18,273 nt of DNA. It comes from an uncultured Flavobacterium sp. Its GTDB lineage: Bacteria; Bacteroidota; Bacteroidia; Flavobacteriales; Flavobacteriaceae. The notes under the pieces were generated by a model. It made no database searches. It saw nothing but the letters and a program-made list of their open reading frames with translations, and was not told the DNA's origin. A program made the position numbers and the translations under genes. Shown one piece after another: positions 7,131 through 15,184 of this stretch (positions are counted from its first letter, which is position 1; each line of letters starts with the position of its first letter). The DNA lies in contig CAKUAD010000027.1 of the NCBI GenBank assembly GCA_934636265.1, positions 1 through 18,273 on the forward strand, written 5' to 3'.

Positions 7131-8396
7131 ATGTTTGACCGCGATCAATGGGCCGAAATCCTCCAGGCATTAACCGCCAACACCTTCCGCACGCTGCTGA
7201 CGGCCTTTGGTGTGTTTTGGGGAATTTTTATCCTCGTGATTTTGCTCGCAGCCGGCAAGGGCCTCGAAAACGGTGTCAAGCAAGGATTTTCAGGCATTGC
7301 CACCAATACCATGTTTATGTGGACCCAACCAACAGGGAAGCCGTACAAGGGTTTGTCGCAAGGCCGAAATTTTAATTATCGCAATGCCGATGTGCCCGCG
7401 CTCAAAGAAAATTTTCCCGACCTGAAATTCGTGTCACCAAGAAACCAGTTGGGCGGTTATATGGGGGCCAATAATGTTACCCGCGGCACCAAAACCGGTG
7501 CGTTTACCATTTACGGCGACTATCCTGAACTCACACAACAGGAGTCGATGGATATCATCCAGGGCCGATTCATCAACCACAACGACATTAGTGCCAAACG
7601 CAAGGTAGCGGTAATCGGGCAGGGCGTGATCGACAATCTGTACGCTCCGGGTGAAGAAGTGGTTGGCACCAATATTTCCGTCAACGGCGTCAACTTTATG
7701 GTGGTTGGCGTTTACAAGAAAAAGGGCAACAACAACGGAAATGCCGAGGAAGCCCAGAAAAGCATCTTTATGCCGTTTACCACGTTTCAGCAGGCGTTTA
7801 ATTATGGCGACGTGGTAGGGTGGATGGCCATCACGGCCCGCGACGGTGCGTCCATCACTGATTTAAAAGAAGACATTTTCCGGTTCATGAAATCACGCCA
7901 TGATATTCATCCGGACGACGAAAGAGCCATCGGGCATTTTGACCTTTACAAGGAATTCTCAAAAGTCAACGGACTGTTTTTGCTCCTCAAGGTAATAGCC
8001 TATTTTGTTGGGACACTGGTTTTGCTTTCAGGGGTGATCGGGATTTCCAACATCATGCTGATCGTGGTCAAGGAACGAACCAACGAGATTGGAATACGCC
8101 GGGCTTTGGGCGCAACACCCGGAAAGATAAGACGCCAGATATTAACTGAGTCCATCACCCTGACCATTTTGGCCGGAATGGCCGGCATTGCCGCAGCAAC
8201 CGGTGTGCTGGCCGTGATCAATATGGCGCTGGATGCGATGCCTGATGAGGGGAGGATGTTCACCAATCCAAGTGTCGACCTGGGCGTGGTGTTCGTGGCC
8301 CTGATGATTCTGGTGGGATCAGGACTTTTGGCCGGGTTGATACCGGCGCAGATTGCCATCAAGGTAAAACCCGTAGATGCATTACGAACTGAATAA
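7131..8396 (+). CDS. MacB/FtsX-type ABC transporter permease 2
   Basis: A 421-residue paralogue of the preceding permease with the same layout: an N-terminal helix (about 24-42), a periplasmic domain (about 45-280), and C-terminal helices (about 285-313, 341-366 and 384-405). The conserved motif is VKERTNEIGIRRALGATP (313-330). Near-identical openings (W..I...L..N..RT.LT) suggest an old duplication and a heterodimeric permease. It carries a Lys/Asn/Gly-rich loop (KKKGNNNGNAEEAQ, 196-209) absent from permease 1. It is followed 24 bases later by the first adaptor gene. Confidence 0.93.
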   Translation: MFDRDQWAEILQALTANTFRTLLTAFGVFWGIFILVILLAAGKGLENGVKQGFSGIATNTMFMWTQPTGKPYKGLSQGRNFNYRNADVPALKENFPDLKFVSPRNQLGGYMGANNVTRGTKTGAFTIYGDYPELTQQESMDIIQGRFINHNDISAKRKVAVIGQGVIDNLYAPGEEVVGTNISVNGVNFMVVGVYKKKGNNNGNAEEAQKSIFMPFTTFQQAFNYGDVVGWMAITARDGASITDLKEDIFRFMKSRHDIHPDDERAIGHFDLYKEFSKVNGLFLLLKVIAYFVGTLVLLSGVIGISNIMLIVVKERTNEIGIRRALGATPGKIRRQILTESITLTILAGMAGIAAATGVLAVINMALDAMPDEGRMFTNPSVDLGVVFVALMILVGSGLLAGLIPAQIAIKVKPVDALRTE

Positions 8397-8420
8397 TAAA
8401 AGGACCAAATATTTCCATTC

Positions 8421-9530
8421 ATGAAAAGAGGAGTCACCATCTTTGTTTTAATTTTTATTGCCGTTGTGTTTTTTGGCGCGCTGTATTATCTGTATGCCAA
8501 AAACCAGGAGTCGCCGGTGGTTTTCCAAACCGAACTCCCCGAAACCAGAACCATCGTTAAAACGACGATTGCAACCGGTAATATTGTTCCCGACGAGGAA
8601 GTCCTGATCAAGCCCAACATTTCCGGGATTATCGAGGCCGTTTACGTCAAGGCGGGCGAGACCATCAAAGCCGGCGATCCGATAGCCAAAATCCGGGTCG
8701 TGGCCAACGTAAGCAATTTGAGCAATTCGCAGAATCAGGTTCAGACGGCGCGCATCGACCTGGAAAACCGCGAAAAGTTTTACAACCGTCAAAAAACCTT
8801 GTTTGACAAAGGGGTCATATCGGCCAATGAATTCCAATCGGCCGAGACCGCTTACCTGCAGGCCAAGCAAAGTTACGCCGCCGCGCGTCAGGGACTGGAC
8901 ATTATTAAAACCGGAACCGCTGCCGGGTTGGGCAATTATGCCAACACGGTGGTACGGTCAACCGTTACGGGAATGGTGCTTGATGTGCCGGTAAAGGTGG
9001 GCAATCAGGTAATCGAGAGCAATAATTTTAACGAGGGTACCACAATTGCCAGTCTTGCCGACGTGGGCCGGATGATTTTTGTCGGCAAGGTAGATGAGTC
9101 GGAAGTGGGAAAAATCCGCGAAGGTTTGCCACTCGAAATTACCGTTGGCGCCATCGAAAACAAAAAATTTGATGCCACTTTGCAATACATCGCACCCAAG
9201 GGGAAAACCGAAAACGGCGCCATTCAGTTTGAGATAAAAGGCATGCTGGCGCGTCAGGATACGACGTTTATCCGCGCCGGGCTGAGTGCGAATGCGTCGG
9301 TAATCCTGGAAAAGGCGGAAGATGTTTTAGCGATAAAGGAAGCTCTCGTCCAGTTTGATAAAGACCAGAAACCGTTTGTCGAAGTTCAAAAAGGCAACAA
9401 CGAATTTGACAAGCGACCCGTAACGCTCGGGGTGAGCGACGGTATTTACGTCGAGGTGAAAAGCGGACTTAAAAAGGACGAGAAAATCAAGGTGTGGAAC
9501 CAGGGTCTGGCCCAACCCGGAAGTAATTAA
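8421..9530 (+). CDS. periplasmic adaptor (MacA/HlyD-like membrane fusion protein) 1
   Basis: A 369-residue adaptor that would bridge the permeases to the TolC channel. It has an N-terminal membrane anchor (about 5-26), a lipoyl-like half (VLIKPNISGIIEAVYVKAG and DPIAKI), a coiled-coil hairpin (about 100-165, with FDKGVISANEFQSAETAYLQAK), the second lipoyl half (RSTVTGMVLDVPVKVGNQV) and C-terminal beta-barrel and membrane-proximal domains. This order is diagnostic of the RND/MacA adaptor superfamily. It lies 24 bases after permease 2. A separate promoter candidate follows it, so a partly independent TolC transcript is possible. Confidence 0.93.
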   Translation: MKRGVTIFVLIFIAVVFFGALYYLYAKNQESPVVFQTELPETRTIVKTTIATGNIVPDEEVLIKPNISGIIEAVYVKAGETIKAGDPIAKIRVVANVSNLSNSQNQVQTARIDLENREKFYNRQKTLFDKGVISANEFQSAETAYLQAKQSYAAARQGLDIIKTGTAAGLGNYANTVVRSTVTGMVLDVPVKVGNQVIESNNFNEGTTIASLADVGRMIFVGKVDESEVGKIREGLPLEITVGAIENKKFDATLQYIAPKGKTENGAIQFEIKGMLARQDTTFIRAGLSANASVILEKAEDVLAIKEALVQFDKDQKPFVEVQKGNNEFDKRPVTLGVSDGIYVEVKSGLKKDEKIKVWNQGLAQPGSN

Positions 9531-9564
9531 TTGCGAACAATCGGTGAACAACATTAAATAATAT

Positions 9565-9572
9565 TAACTTTG
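9565..9572 (+). promoter_or_regulatory. candidate promoter -7 element TAACTTTG before the TolC gene
   Basis: TAACTTTG is an exact match to TAnnTTTG and lies 31 bases before the ATG at 9604. It sits in a 73-base gap, the largest within this gene run. No well-spaced -33 TTTG is visible. Confidence 0.45.
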
Positions 9573-9603
9573 CAGGACTTTTTTCTGCGTTTCCTATCAA
9601 ATC

Positions 9604-11043
9604 ATGAATAAGAATCTAAGCGTAATTTTCCTGCTTGCCCTGCTTTGCGGTCTGGGAGCGTTTGCTCAGCCTAAAAAGTGGACGTTGCAGGAATGCGTGG
9701 AATACGCGCTGAAAAACAACATTTCAATCAAACAGACTGAACTGGATTCACGCCTTGCCGACCTTGAAAAGAAAGACGCCTTTGGCAACTTTTTGCCCAA
9801 TGTGAACGGCAACGCCTCCCATTCGTGGAACATCGGTCTTAACCAAAACATCACTACCGGCCTGCTGGAAAACCAAACGACGCAGTTTACCGCAGCGGGC
9901 GTGAGTGTTGGTCTTAATGTTTACAACGGCCTCCAGAGCCAAAACCGTTTGCGCCGCTCCAATATGGCGATCCTGGCGGCACAATACCGGCTGACCAAAA
10001 TGCAGGACGATGTGTCGCTTAACGTGGCCAATGCCTTTTTGCAGATTCTATTTAATAAGGAAAACCTCAAGGTCCAGCAGGAACAGTTGGCCAACAACCT
10101 GAAGCAACAAGAGCGCACCAAGGAGTTGGTTGATGCCGGATCGGTCCCTCGCGGCGACTTGATGGACATGCAGGCGACTGTATCGTCAAACCAGCAGGCG
10201 GTTATCGTGGCCGAAAATGCGCTGTTGATTTCACGGTTGAGCCTTGCACAATTGCTGCAACTGGACGATTTTGAGAATTTTGACATAGCCGACGACCAAT
10301 ACGAGGCCAAGGACAGCGAAACCATGTTGCAATCCCCTGACGCCATTTTTGAAAAGGCCAAGGAAGCGCGCATGGAAATCAAAATTGCCAAGGCTAATCT
10401 CGAGCTTGCCGAGCGCGACGTGAAAATCGCCAAGGGAGCCTATTCGCCAAGCATCCAGGGTTTTTACAACCTGAGCACGCGTGCAGCTTACGCCGACAGG
10501 GTTCGCGGTTTTGAACAGAGCACACTTTTCCCGACAACGACCATCGGAACGGTTGACATCAACGGCGTTAACTACAATGTGGTGCAGCCTAACTTTGTTC
10601 CGGTTTTGGGTCCGCCCGATTCTATCTGGGAGCAATTTGATACCAATAAAGGTCACTCGTTTGGCTTGCAATTGAACGTTCCCATCCTTAACGGCATGTC
10701 GGTGCGCAACAACGTAGAGCGATCAAAGGTTGCGTTGGAACGATCAAAAATTGCCTACTCGCAGGCTGAGCTTGACCTGGAGCGAAACGTCTACACTGCC
10801 TTTACCGATGCCAAAGGTGCGCTTAAGGCCTATGAAGCCGCAGTAGCAGCAGCTGAAGCGCGCGAAGAAGCCTTTAAGTACGCCAAGGAGCGATATGCGG
10901 TTGGGCTTATGAACGCTTTTGATTTTAATCAGGCTCAGACATTATTTGTAAATTCGCAGTCGGACGTGGTTCGCGCCAAGTACGACTATATTTTTAGAGT
11001 CAAAGTGGTTGAATTCTACTTTGGCATTCCGATAACCCAATAG
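9604..11043 (+). CDS. TolC family outer-membrane efflux channel
   Basis: A 479-residue outer-membrane factor. It has a signal peptide (about 1-21, cleavage after AFA before Q22), then the characteristic opening WTLQECVEYALKNNISIKQ. Two repeats rich in long alpha-helical heptads follow (for example around DVSLNVANAFLQILFNKENL and LERNVYTAFTDAKGALKAYE). The C-terminal half has the usual FGLQLNVPILNG beta-strand and SKVALERSKIAYSQAELDL. TolC-type trimers form the outer-membrane exit duct for tripartite pumps. It lies between two adaptor genes, 8 bases before the second, so it probably serves the ABC exporter encoded here. Confidence 0.95.
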   Translation: MNKNLSVIFLLALLCGLGAFAQPKKWTLQECVEYALKNNISIKQTELDSRLADLEKKDAFGNFLPNVNGNASHSWNIGLNQNITTGLLENQTTQFTAAGVSVGLNVYNGLQSQNRLRRSNMAILAAQYRLTKMQDDVSLNVANAFLQILFNKENLKVQQEQLANNLKQQERTKELVDAGSVPRGDLMDMQATVSSNQQAVIVAENALLISRLSLAQLLQLDDFENFDIADDQYEAKDSETMLQSPDAIFEKAKEARMEIKIAKANLELAERDVKIAKGAYSPSIQGFYNLSTRAAYADRVRGFEQSTLFPTTTIGTVDINGVNYNVVQPNFVPVLGPPDSIWEQFDTNKGHSFGLQLNVPILNGMSVRNNVERSKVALERSKIAYSQAELDLERNVYTAFTDAKGALKAYEAAVAAAEAREEAFKYAKERYAVGLMNAFDFNQAQTLFVNSQSDVVRAKYDYIFRVKVVEFYFGIPITQ

Positions 11044-11051
11044 CAGTAGAA

Positions 11052-12368
11052 ATGTCAAAAAAAACGGTTTACTTCTTTATCGGTGGGGCGCTGGCCCTGG
11101 TAGTCTTGTTGGTGGTGTTGGCCAAAACTGGCGTACTGGGCGGCAAGGATGAAGGAAAGGAAGTTGAAACCGCCGTGGTTGATGAGATTTCCATCATCGA
11201 AACCGTGTCGGCTACCGGAAAAATCCAGCCTGAAATTGAGGTAAAGCTTTCGTCCGAAGTGTCGGGTGAAATCATCGATCTTCCCGTCAAGGAAGGCCAG
11301 GTTGTAAAAAAAGGCCAGTTGTTGGTTAAGATCAATCCGGATTTGTACACCTCGCGCCTTAACCAGACGGTTTCAAACTTGTCGAGTAGCCGCGCCGGAT
11401 TGAGCCAGGCCGAAGCGCAATTTGCCGAAGCCAAAGCCAATTACGATAGGAACAAAACGCTTTTTGAAAAGGGAATTATCTCCAAAGCCGACTGGGATAA
11501 AGCTGTTTCAACGTTCCAAGTGGCCAAGGCAACGCGACAGTCAGCCTATTACAATGTTCAGAGCGCCTCGGCAACCGTAAAGGAGTCGCGTGACAACTTG
11601 GGCAGGACTACGATTTACTCGCCGGCTGACGGAACCATATCGGCGCTTAACGTTGAACTGGGAGAGCGTGTTTTGGGAACTCAGCAAATGACCGGTACCG
11701 AACTCATGCGCGTGGCCAACCTGAAAAACATGGAGGTTGAGGTTGACGTCAACGAGAACGATATTGTCAAAATCAATGTTGGTGATTCAGCTAACGTTGA
11801 GGTTGATGCATATCTTAAAAAGAAATTCCGCGGCGTGGTGACCAGCATTGCCAACTCGGCTGCCAACACCGCAACAGGAACAACGCTTACCGCCGATCAA
11901 GTGACGAATTTTAAAGTAAAGATTCGCATTCTGACCGAATCCTATCAGGATTTGCTGGAAGGCAAGGGCGAAAATTACTCACCGTTCCGCCCGGGAATGA
12001 CGGCAACGGTTGACATCATCACACGCCGCAAGGAAAAGGCATTGGGCGTTCCGATCAGTTCGATTGTGGTTAAGACCGATACGACCGCAGCCAAGAAACG
12101 AGTGGTGGCAAAAGATTCAGAAGAGGCCAAAATCAAAGCCAAGACGGAGCAAAAGTTTGAGTGTGTTTTTGTTAAAAGCGGAGACAAAGCCAAACTGCGT
12201 GTCGTGACCACCGGCATACAAGACGATACCAACATCGAGATTACCAGCGGCCTCAAAAAGGGCGATGTGATCATTGTTGGTCCGTACAACACAGTGACCA
12301 AGGAGCTTAAACCAGGCGACCAAGTGACGGTTAAAAAGAAAGAAAATTCCAAAAAACAGGAAGAGTGA
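11052..12368 (+). CDS. periplasmic adaptor (MacA-like membrane fusion protein) 2
   Basis: A 438-residue second adaptor, distinct from the first. It has an N-terminal anchor (about 6-25), a lipoyl half with EVKLSSEVSGEIIDLPVKEG, a coiled-coil hairpin (LFEKGIISKADWDKAVSTF within about 100-180), the second lipoyl half SPADGTISALNVELGERVLG, then beta-barrel and membrane-proximal domains. A Lys-rich insertion (about 340-365) interrupts the C-terminal domain. The MacA-like features and the length make it the likelier classical partner of the MacB-type permeases. It starts 8 bases after the TolC gene and overlaps tsaB by four bases. Confidence 0.93.
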   Translation: MSKKTVYFFIGGALALVVLLVVLAKTGVLGGKDEGKEVETAVVDEISIIETVSATGKIQPEIEVKLSSEVSGEIIDLPVKEGQVVKKGQLLVKINPDLYTSRLNQTVSNLSSSRAGLSQAEAQFAEAKANYDRNKTLFEKGIISKADWDKAVSTFQVAKATRQSAYYNVQSASATVKESRDNLGRTTIYSPADGTISALNVELGERVLGTQQMTGTELMRVANLKNMEVEVDVNENDIVKINVGDSANVEVDAYLKKKFRGVVTSIANSAANTATGTTLTADQVTNFKVKIRILTESYQDLLEGKGENYSPFRPGMTATVDIITRRKEKALGVPISSIVVKTDTTAAKKRVVAKDSEEAKIKAKTEQKFECVFVKSGDKAKLRVVTTGIQDDTNIEITSGLKKGDVIIVGPYNTVTKELKPGDQVTVKKKENSKKQEE

Positions 12369-13012
12369 TCCTGAATATTGAAACTGCTACACGAAATTGT
12401 TCGGTAGCCCTGGCCCAGGAGGGTGTCCCCGTATCTGTCAGAGAGCTTGCCACCGAAGGCTATTCGCATGCCGAAAAGCTCCATGTTTTTATCGACGAAG
12501 TCATCCGCGAGGCCGGTATCAATTATACCGATCTTAAAGCGGTGGCCGTTGGTAAAGGACCTGGATCGTACACCGGATTGCGCATCGGAGTTTCGGCGGC
12601 TAAAGGCTTGTGCTATGCTCTGGGTATTCCGTTGGTGGCCGTCGACAGCCTGGAAATTCTGGCCCGGCAGGTAAAGGCTCCGCAGGGTACCGTCATTCCG
12701 CTTATCGATGCACGCCGTATGGAGGCTTACAGCGCCGCTTTTTCCGGTGGAAATCCAATAAAATCTACTTGGTCTGAAATCCTTACGCCCGATTCCTTCA
12801 AGGATTTTGCGCGGCCGTTACACATTGCGGGGGACTGTCTGGAAAAATGCCGGACGGTAATCTTTGGCGACGATGTGATTTACCACGATAACATTGAGTT
12901 TCCGTCGGCGGTTGGGCTGACTGCCATCAGCTATCAGAAGTTTCTGCAAGGAATTTTTGAGGACGTGGCCTATTTTGAGCCTTTCTATCTCAAGGATTTT
13001 AAAACCACTTAA
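12365..13012 (+). CDS. tsaB: tRNA threonylcarbamoyladenosine biosynthesis protein TsaB
   Basis: TsaB is the dimerisation partner of TsaD in the cytoplasmic complex that adds threonylcarbamoyl to A37 of ANN-decoding tRNAs. The 215-residue protein starts ILNIETATRNCSVAL and has the family signature GKGPGSYTGLRIG with SAAKGLCYALGIPL directly after it, then PLIDARRMEAYSA. The start is GTG inside the four-base overlap GTGA with the adaptor stop, implying translational coupling. No ATG gives a full-length protein. The gene is normally essential, so its attachment to an efflux operon is notable. Its stop shares the TTAA at 13009-13012 with the convergent channel gene. Confidence 0.95.
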   Translation: MILNIETATRNCSVALAQEGVPVSVRELATEGYSHAEKLHVFIDEVIREAGINYTDLKAVAVGKGPGSYTGLRIGVSAAKGLCYALGIPLVAVDSLEILARQVKAPQGTVIPLIDARRMEAYSAAFSGGNPIKSTWSEILTPDSFKDFARPLHIAGDCLEKCRTVIFGDDVIYHDNIEFPSAVGLTAISYQKFLQGIFEDVAYFEPFYLKDFKTT

Positions 13013-13830
13013 TCTTTAGATCGTTCTACCACGTAGGGCTGGGCTGCCATTCCGGCTTTGTCAAAGTCGTCCTTGGTTTGCTGAAGCACGTCTGAGGTGA
13101 CAATCTCGATATCCAGATTTGCAGTCCACGGGCGTATTGCGAGCACGACTGAACTTGCGTTTACTTCTTTTATCATCACTTCGGGTGCCGGATTATCGAG
13201 TACTTTTGGATGGCGCTTCATGATGTCCATAATCATCGATTTTGCCTTTTCAATGTTAGTGTCATACGATACGGCAAAGGTGAGGTCGGCACGGCGGATA
13301 TCCATTTGCGAGTAGTTGGTGATGATGCCGTTTGACAGGATACCGTTTGGGATATAAATGGTCTGGTTGTTTCCGGTAACAAGCTTGGTGGTAAAGATTT
13401 CAATCTCGAGCACTGTCCCGATTACGCCCTGGGCTTCAATCGTATCACCTACCTTAAAAGGCTTAAAGAGAATAATCAGCATCCCGCCCGCAAAGTTAGA
13501 AAGCGAGCCTTGTAACGACATGCCAATCGCGAGTCCCATCGCACCTAAAATCGCGACAAACGATGTGGTTTCAATCCCAAGCCGCGAGATGAATGTTACG
13601 ACCAGCAAAAGCCTCAATCCCCAAACGAGTATGTCCGAAACGAAATTCGCCAGGGTAGGTTCGATATCGCGCCGGATCATGATTTTGTTGACAATCCGAA
13701 TGATCAGTCGGATGAGATAAAGTCCGACAATCAGGACGAGCAGCGCCGAAACCAGCTTTGGCGAATACTCGATCAGCACGTTGAAAAAGTGTTGGAGATA
13801 GTCTTGTACGGAGTGGATTTCGTTCTTCAT
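13009..13830 (-). CDS. MscS family small-conductance mechanosensitive channel
   Basis: A 273-residue inner-membrane channel that releases solutes on hypo-osmotic shock. It has three predicted helices (about 24-48, 63-83 and 88-120). The third is the pore helix, with the Gly/Ala-rich pattern ILGAMGLAIGMSLQGSLSNFAGG. The MscS beta-domain signature follows: FKPFKVGDTIEAQGVIGTV and TIYIPNGILSNGIITNYS. The C-terminal alpha/beta domain ends near 270, the length of the minimal E. coli MscS. The start codon lies three bases after the U-tract of a terminator-like hairpin, so expression may depend on read-through or on a promoter just upstream. Confidence 0.95.
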   Translation of the reverse strand: MKNEIHSVQDYLQHFFNVLIEYSPKLVSALLVLIVGLYLIRLIIRIVNKIMIRRDIEPTLANFVSDILVWGLRLLLVVTFISRLGIETTSFVAILGAMGLAIGMSLQGSLSNFAGGMLIILFKPFKVGDTIEAQGVIGTVLEIEIFTTKLVTGNNQTIYIPNGILSNGIITNYSQMDIRRADLTFAVSYDTNIEKAKSMIMDIMKRHPKVLDNPAPEVMIKEVNASSVVLAIRPWTANLDIEIVTSDVLQQTKDDFDKAGMAAQPYVVERSKD

Positions 13831-13833
13831 GTC

Positions 13834-13860
13834 AAAAAAAAACCTTCCAAAAAGGAAGGT
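13834..13860 (-). terminator. hairpin plus U-tract directly before the mscS start
   Basis: On the - strand ACCTTCC, a five-T loop and GGAAGGT are followed by eight T (13841-13834) and then, after GAC, the ATG of the channel gene at 13830. It fits a terminator for the LEA-like gene, whose stop lies 19 bases upstream. The purine-rich arm GGAAGG is also the only Shine-Dalgarno-like sequence before the channel. Confidence 0.75.
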
Positions 13861-13868
13861 CTGAATTT

Positions 13869-13876
13869 CAAAGATA
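13869..13876 (-). promoter_or_regulatory. candidate -7 element TATCTTTG upstream of the mscS hairpin
   Basis: The - strand reads TATCTTTG, an exact TAnnTTTG match, between the LEA-like gene's stop and the hairpin. The start site would fall at about the first base of the hairpin, so the transcript would begin with the stem-loop. No -33 element was identified. Confidence 0.3.
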
Positions 13877-13879
13877 AGG

Positions 13880-14299
13880 TTAATCGGCGGTTTCGTCCAA
13901 CTTGTTTAGCGTATCATTAGTCTTTGCTTTTAAATCGTCAGCAGCTTCGTCAGCTCCGCCCATAAATCCGGATACTTTATCTTTGATGTTGTCCACCGCG
14001 TCGCTAGCAAAGTCCTGGGCTTTGTCTACCGCATTTTCAAGCGCGTCACCGGCTTTATCGGCATATTCGCTAACGGTATCTTTTGCCTTTTCGGCATATT
14101 CTTCAGCCTTTTCTACATAGGGCGAAGCGACTTCTTTTACTTTGTCAATCGCGTCCTCAGCATAATCTTTCGCTTTCTCTACGTAATCCGATGCGGTCGA
14201 TTCGGCTTTTTCAGCAGATGCCGCCGCAGTGTTGGCTGCGCTATCGGCTGTGTCTTTTGCTCCGCCGAAGAGGTTCTTAAAAAAACTTCCAAGTCCCAT
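13880..14299 (-). CDS. LEA-like amphipathic-helix protein (YtxH-like)
   Basis: A 139-residue protein made largely of Ala, Lys, Glu and Asp, without Cys, Trp, His or Arg. After MGLGSFFKNLFGGAKD, residues 17-110 consist of short imperfect repeats such as YVEKAKDYAEDAIDKVKE, YVEKAEEYAEKAKDTVSE and YADKAGDALENAVDKAQD. These are compatible with amphipathic helices of the group 3 LEA or apolipoprotein type. A second Gly-rich hinge (GFMGGADE) precedes a last short helix. There is no clear signal peptide, although the Phe-rich start could bind membrane. Such proteins are linked to desiccation or osmotic stress, which would suit the neighbouring MscS channel, but this is inference from composition only. 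Confidence 0.75.
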   Translation of the reverse strand: MGLGSFFKNLFGGAKDTADSAANTAAASAEKAESTASDYVEKAKDYAEDAIDKVKEVASPYVEKAEEYAEKAKDTVSEYADKAGDALENAVDKAQDFASDAVDNIKDKVSGFMGGADEAADDLKAKTNDTLNKLDETAD

Positions 14300-14419
14300 G
14301 GTTTTAGTTTTTAGTGGTTTACATAGTAAAAATATAAAAATTTAACCTTTTATCCATCTTCCTTTGGTGTCGTAATCGGGATTCCCAAAAAAAGGTATAG
14401 GCGAGTGCCGGGATGTTAT

Positions 14420-14448
14420 AAAAAAGGCTGCCATTGGCAGCCTTTTTT
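14420..14448. terminator. bidirectional-form intrinsic terminator
   Basis: GGCTGCC (14426-14432) and GGCAGCC (14436-14442) form a perfect seven-pair stem with a three-base loop, flanked by six A on the left and six T on the right, so it works in form on either strand. It lies 20 bases beyond the stop of the - strand gene at 14469 and most likely terminates that transcript. The rest of the 169-base gap (14300-14468) holds no other recognisable element. Confidence 0.85.
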
Positions 14449-14468
14449 ATATCGTTTTCCGTATACTA

Positions 14469-15161
14469 TTATGGGATGAATTTTATAGAGAACCTGTGGT
14501 CTCCATTGCTCAGGACCGCAATATAAGGTTCGTGATTTCTCATTGTAATTGGTCTGGTTTCATTTTGTTCTAGAAAGAAACCCTGCAGACGTTGTCCCAA
14601 AAGATTGTATAAGTCAACTTGGAATGATTCTGTAGACGAATTCACCAAATAACCGTTCGAATAAATTACTTTTTCCTTCAGACTATTACTGTTTTTTTTG
14701 AGATAGCATGAAGAAGTATCATAGCCATAGTCTGATCCGATAAGATTGGTGGTTTGGTTGCCAGCAGCGTTTCTTAGAATGAAATACCAATTGTTGATAC
14801 ATGTGCCTTCGGGAAGCAATTGAATTTCCTGAGTACTCGAATTGACGTAACTACGCGTTCCAATTGTAAAGGAACCTTCGAAACGGTTCGAAGACGAATT
14901 GAAAACCAAAGGAATCAGACTATTTACATCCGACCATTGGTCATGAAAATCCCATGTGTCTGGAATCCCATCGGTCTCAAGCCCCGTATATAAATACAGT
15001 GTCTGTTCCCCGTTCGGATCGAATAGTGAATAATCGCCGGATGCGCCATAGGTAACGAATACTTCCTGATTTACACCAAAAGGGATTGGTGTGAATTGTA
15101 CCTGTGCATCAGAAACAATTGTAAAGCCTAGAATAAAGAGTAAGAGTAGTGTTTTCTTCAT
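14469..15161 (-). CDS. secreted protein with T9SS type A-like C-terminal sorting domain
   Basis: A 230-residue protein with a signal peptide (1-19, cleavage near SDA-Q). Residues 21-150 form a beta-rich domain with YLYTGLETDG, DTWDFHDQW, NRFEGSFTIG and NNWYFILRNAAGNQ. The pattern recalls the N-terminal immunoglobulin-like or starch-binding modules of Bacteroidetes amylase-type enzymes, but no catalytic domain follows. Residues about 163-230 (VDLYNLLGQRLQGFFLEQ, ending YIAVLSNGDHRFSIKFIP) resemble the T9SS type A sorting domain, although the usual YPNP at its start is changed to YSNG. I infer secretion across the outer membrane; the molecular function is unknown. It probably shares a transcript with the gene 23 bases upstream. 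Confidence 0.75.
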   Translation of the reverse strand: MKKTLLLLFILGFTIVSDAQVQFTPIPFGVNQEVFVTYGASGDYSLFDPNGEQTLYLYTGLETDGIPDTWDFHDQWSDVNSLIPLVFNSSSNRFEGSFTIGTRSYVNSSTQEIQLLPEGTCINNWYFILRNAAGNQTTNLIGSDYGYDTSSCYLKKNSNSLKEKVIYSNGYLVNSSTESFQVDLYNLLGQRLQGFFLEQNETRPITMRNHEPYIAVLSNGDHRFSIKFIP

Positions 15162-15184
15162 GTGGTTGTGATTATGTTAGTTTG

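Noticed and set aside
14300..14468. tRNA or small RNA gene in the gap before the terminator
   Set aside because: No cloverleaf, no promoter-like element matching exactly, and the only stable structure is the terminator stem.
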